DNA of 64,000 nucleotides from Herbaspirillum autotrophicum (GTDB lineage Bacteria > Pseudomonadota > Gammaproteobacteria > Burkholderiales > Burkholderiaceae_D). The position numbers and the translations under genes are program-made. Each line of letters opens with the position of its first letter. Within the stretch, counting starts at the first letter, position 1. The stretch lies in the NCBI RefSeq assembly GCF_001189915.1, contig NZ_LFLS01000018.1, positions 58,152 through 122,151 on the forward strand. The letters run 5' to 3'. The notes beneath the pieces were generated by a model. It was not told where the DNA came from. It did not search any database and saw only the letters and a program-made list of their open reading frames with translations. Below are positions 63,253 through 64,000 of the stretch, piece by piece.

Positions 63253-64000
63253 GAGGTGACTCCGGTCGTTGCCGCACGCGCCAATGCCATCACTTCCGCA
63301 GTATGTTGACCCAACATCGGCGGTGGCCGCCGCAACGTGACCTGGGCCTTGGACATGCCGATCGGACTACCGATGAATCTGAGGGCGCGACCATTCGACT
63401 GGCCTTCCAGAATCATGCCGTTATGATGGGTCTGCTCATCCTTGAGAGCTTCCCGTAAATCACGTACCGGTGCGCACAGCAAGTCTTGCGCTTCGAGTCG
63501 CTGCAACCAGTGTTCGCGGGAATTGGTCACGAAGCGCTGGCGGAACAAGGTTTGCAATGCCCGCTTGTTGGTAAACTGTTGTTGCAAATTGGTGAAGCGC
63601 GGATCCAGCGACAAATCATCTATTTCCAGCGCCGCACAAATATCGCGCAAGGGATTTTCCTTGAAGGCCCCGACTAGTACCAGCGGCCCGTCCTGTGTAT
63701 CGAATACCCCGCTCAACGGCATCGCCGCCCAGTTGACCTCGGAATCATCCATCATGATCATCGCCGCTTCCTGCATTTGCATGGCCAGCATCGAGTTGTA
63801 CAGCGACACGTAAACTTTCTGTCCTTCGCCGGTCCGGTTCTTGTGCAGCAATGCCAGCAAGATGCCTTGCACCAGATGCATGCCGGTAGCGTAATCAGCC
63901 AGCGCGGTCGGATAGGTGGAGACTGGCAAGGTTTCATCTGCCTTGCGCGCCATCACGCCACTCATCGCTTGCGCCAATACATCTTGCCCGCCCTTGTGTG
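63249..64000 (-). CDS. CaiB/BaiF-type CoA-transferase, C-terminal part
   Basis: The frame continues through the right edge, so the N-terminus is outside the window. The visible 249 residues show the class III CoA-transferase pattern: HKGGQDVLAQAMSGVM at the edge, DYATGMHLVQGILLALLHKNRTGEGQKVYVSLYNSMLAMQ, and the C-terminal APVRDLREALKDEQTHHNGMI. The enzyme moves CoA to a carboxylic acid substrate, which is then processed by the hydratase, ferredoxin-dependent step and SDR. The catalytic Asp lies in the missing part. Confidence 0.9.
   Translation of the reverse strand, partial: HKGGQDVLAQAMSGVMARKADETLPVSTYPTALADYATGMHLVQGILLALLHKNRTGEGQKVYVSLYNSMLAMQMQEAAMIMMDDSEVNWAAMPLSGVFDTQDGPLVLVGAFKENPLRDICAALEIDDLSLDPRFTNLQQQFTNKRALQTLFRQRFVTNSREHWLQRLEAQDLLCAPVRDLREALKDEQTHHNGMILEGQSNGRALRFIGSPIGMSKAQVTLRRPPPMLGQHTAEVMALARAATTGVTS

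Noticed and set aside
1..64000. Prophage, insertion sequences or genomic-island boundaries
   Set aside because: I found no transposase, integrase, tRNA-adjacent repeat or terminal inverted repeats, and coding composition appears even through the window.

Overview
The window looks like chromosomal DNA from a Gram-negative betaproteobacterium of the Burkholderiales, perhaps Oxalobacteraceae. The genus cannot be fixed from the sequence alone. The indications are two Burkholderia-type trimeric porins, DUF1120 fimbria-associated proteins, a Tad locus carrying DUF3613 and DUF4282 proteins, a DUF2968 protein, and uniformly fairly GC-rich coding sequence. I saw no rRNA, tRNA, transposase, integrase or CRISPR array.

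Left part (1-14.4 kb). An MFS exporter tail is followed by a decayed leuC-leuD fusion and two small proteins. Next come three DUF1120 secreted proteins with a SulP anion transporter among them, convergent with a chaperone-usher-fimbrial subunit operon. A periplasmic solute-binding protein then overlaps a large CHASE-PAS-PAS-GGDEF-EAL cyclic-di-GMP enzyme. Surface fibres and c-di-GMP turnover are the themes here.

Middle part (15-41 kb). A bacterial enhancer-binding protein with a long C-terminal helical-repeat region leads an operon with a DUF917 protein and an Asp/Glu/hydantoin racemase-like protein. An orphan TpsB transporter sits just before a complete Tad/Flp pilus locus (flp, tadV, tadE, cpaB, cpaC, cpaE, cpaF, tadB, tadC, tadD, DUF3613, tadG, DUF4282), which ends with its own sigma-54 activator and a DUF2968 protein. 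A repetitive collagen-like lipoprotein, a fluoroacetate-dehalogenase-type hydrolase, a chemoreceptor and a porin follow.

Right part (41.4-64 kb). A minus-strand operon of seventeen genes runs from an ABC importer (57289) down to a PDR-type reductase, and ends at a clear intrinsic terminator (41365-41392). It encodes uptake, a Rieske oxygenase with its reductase, a flavin hydroxylase, a VOC-type extradiol dioxygenase, a cupin, an aldehyde dehydrogenase, L-aspartate dehydrogenase, a ThDP enzyme, two SDRs, an alpha/beta hydrolase, a RidA protein and an IclR regulator. The set reads as a catabolic pathway for an aromatic, probably nitrogen-containing, compound whose identity I cannot read from the sequence. 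Three copies of a 16-bp near-palindrome lie upstream of the operon and are the best operator candidates. Beyond it, two closely related LysR regulators flank a porin and an SDR, followed by a ferredoxin, an enoyl-CoA hydratase and a CaiB-type CoA-transferase that runs off the right edge.
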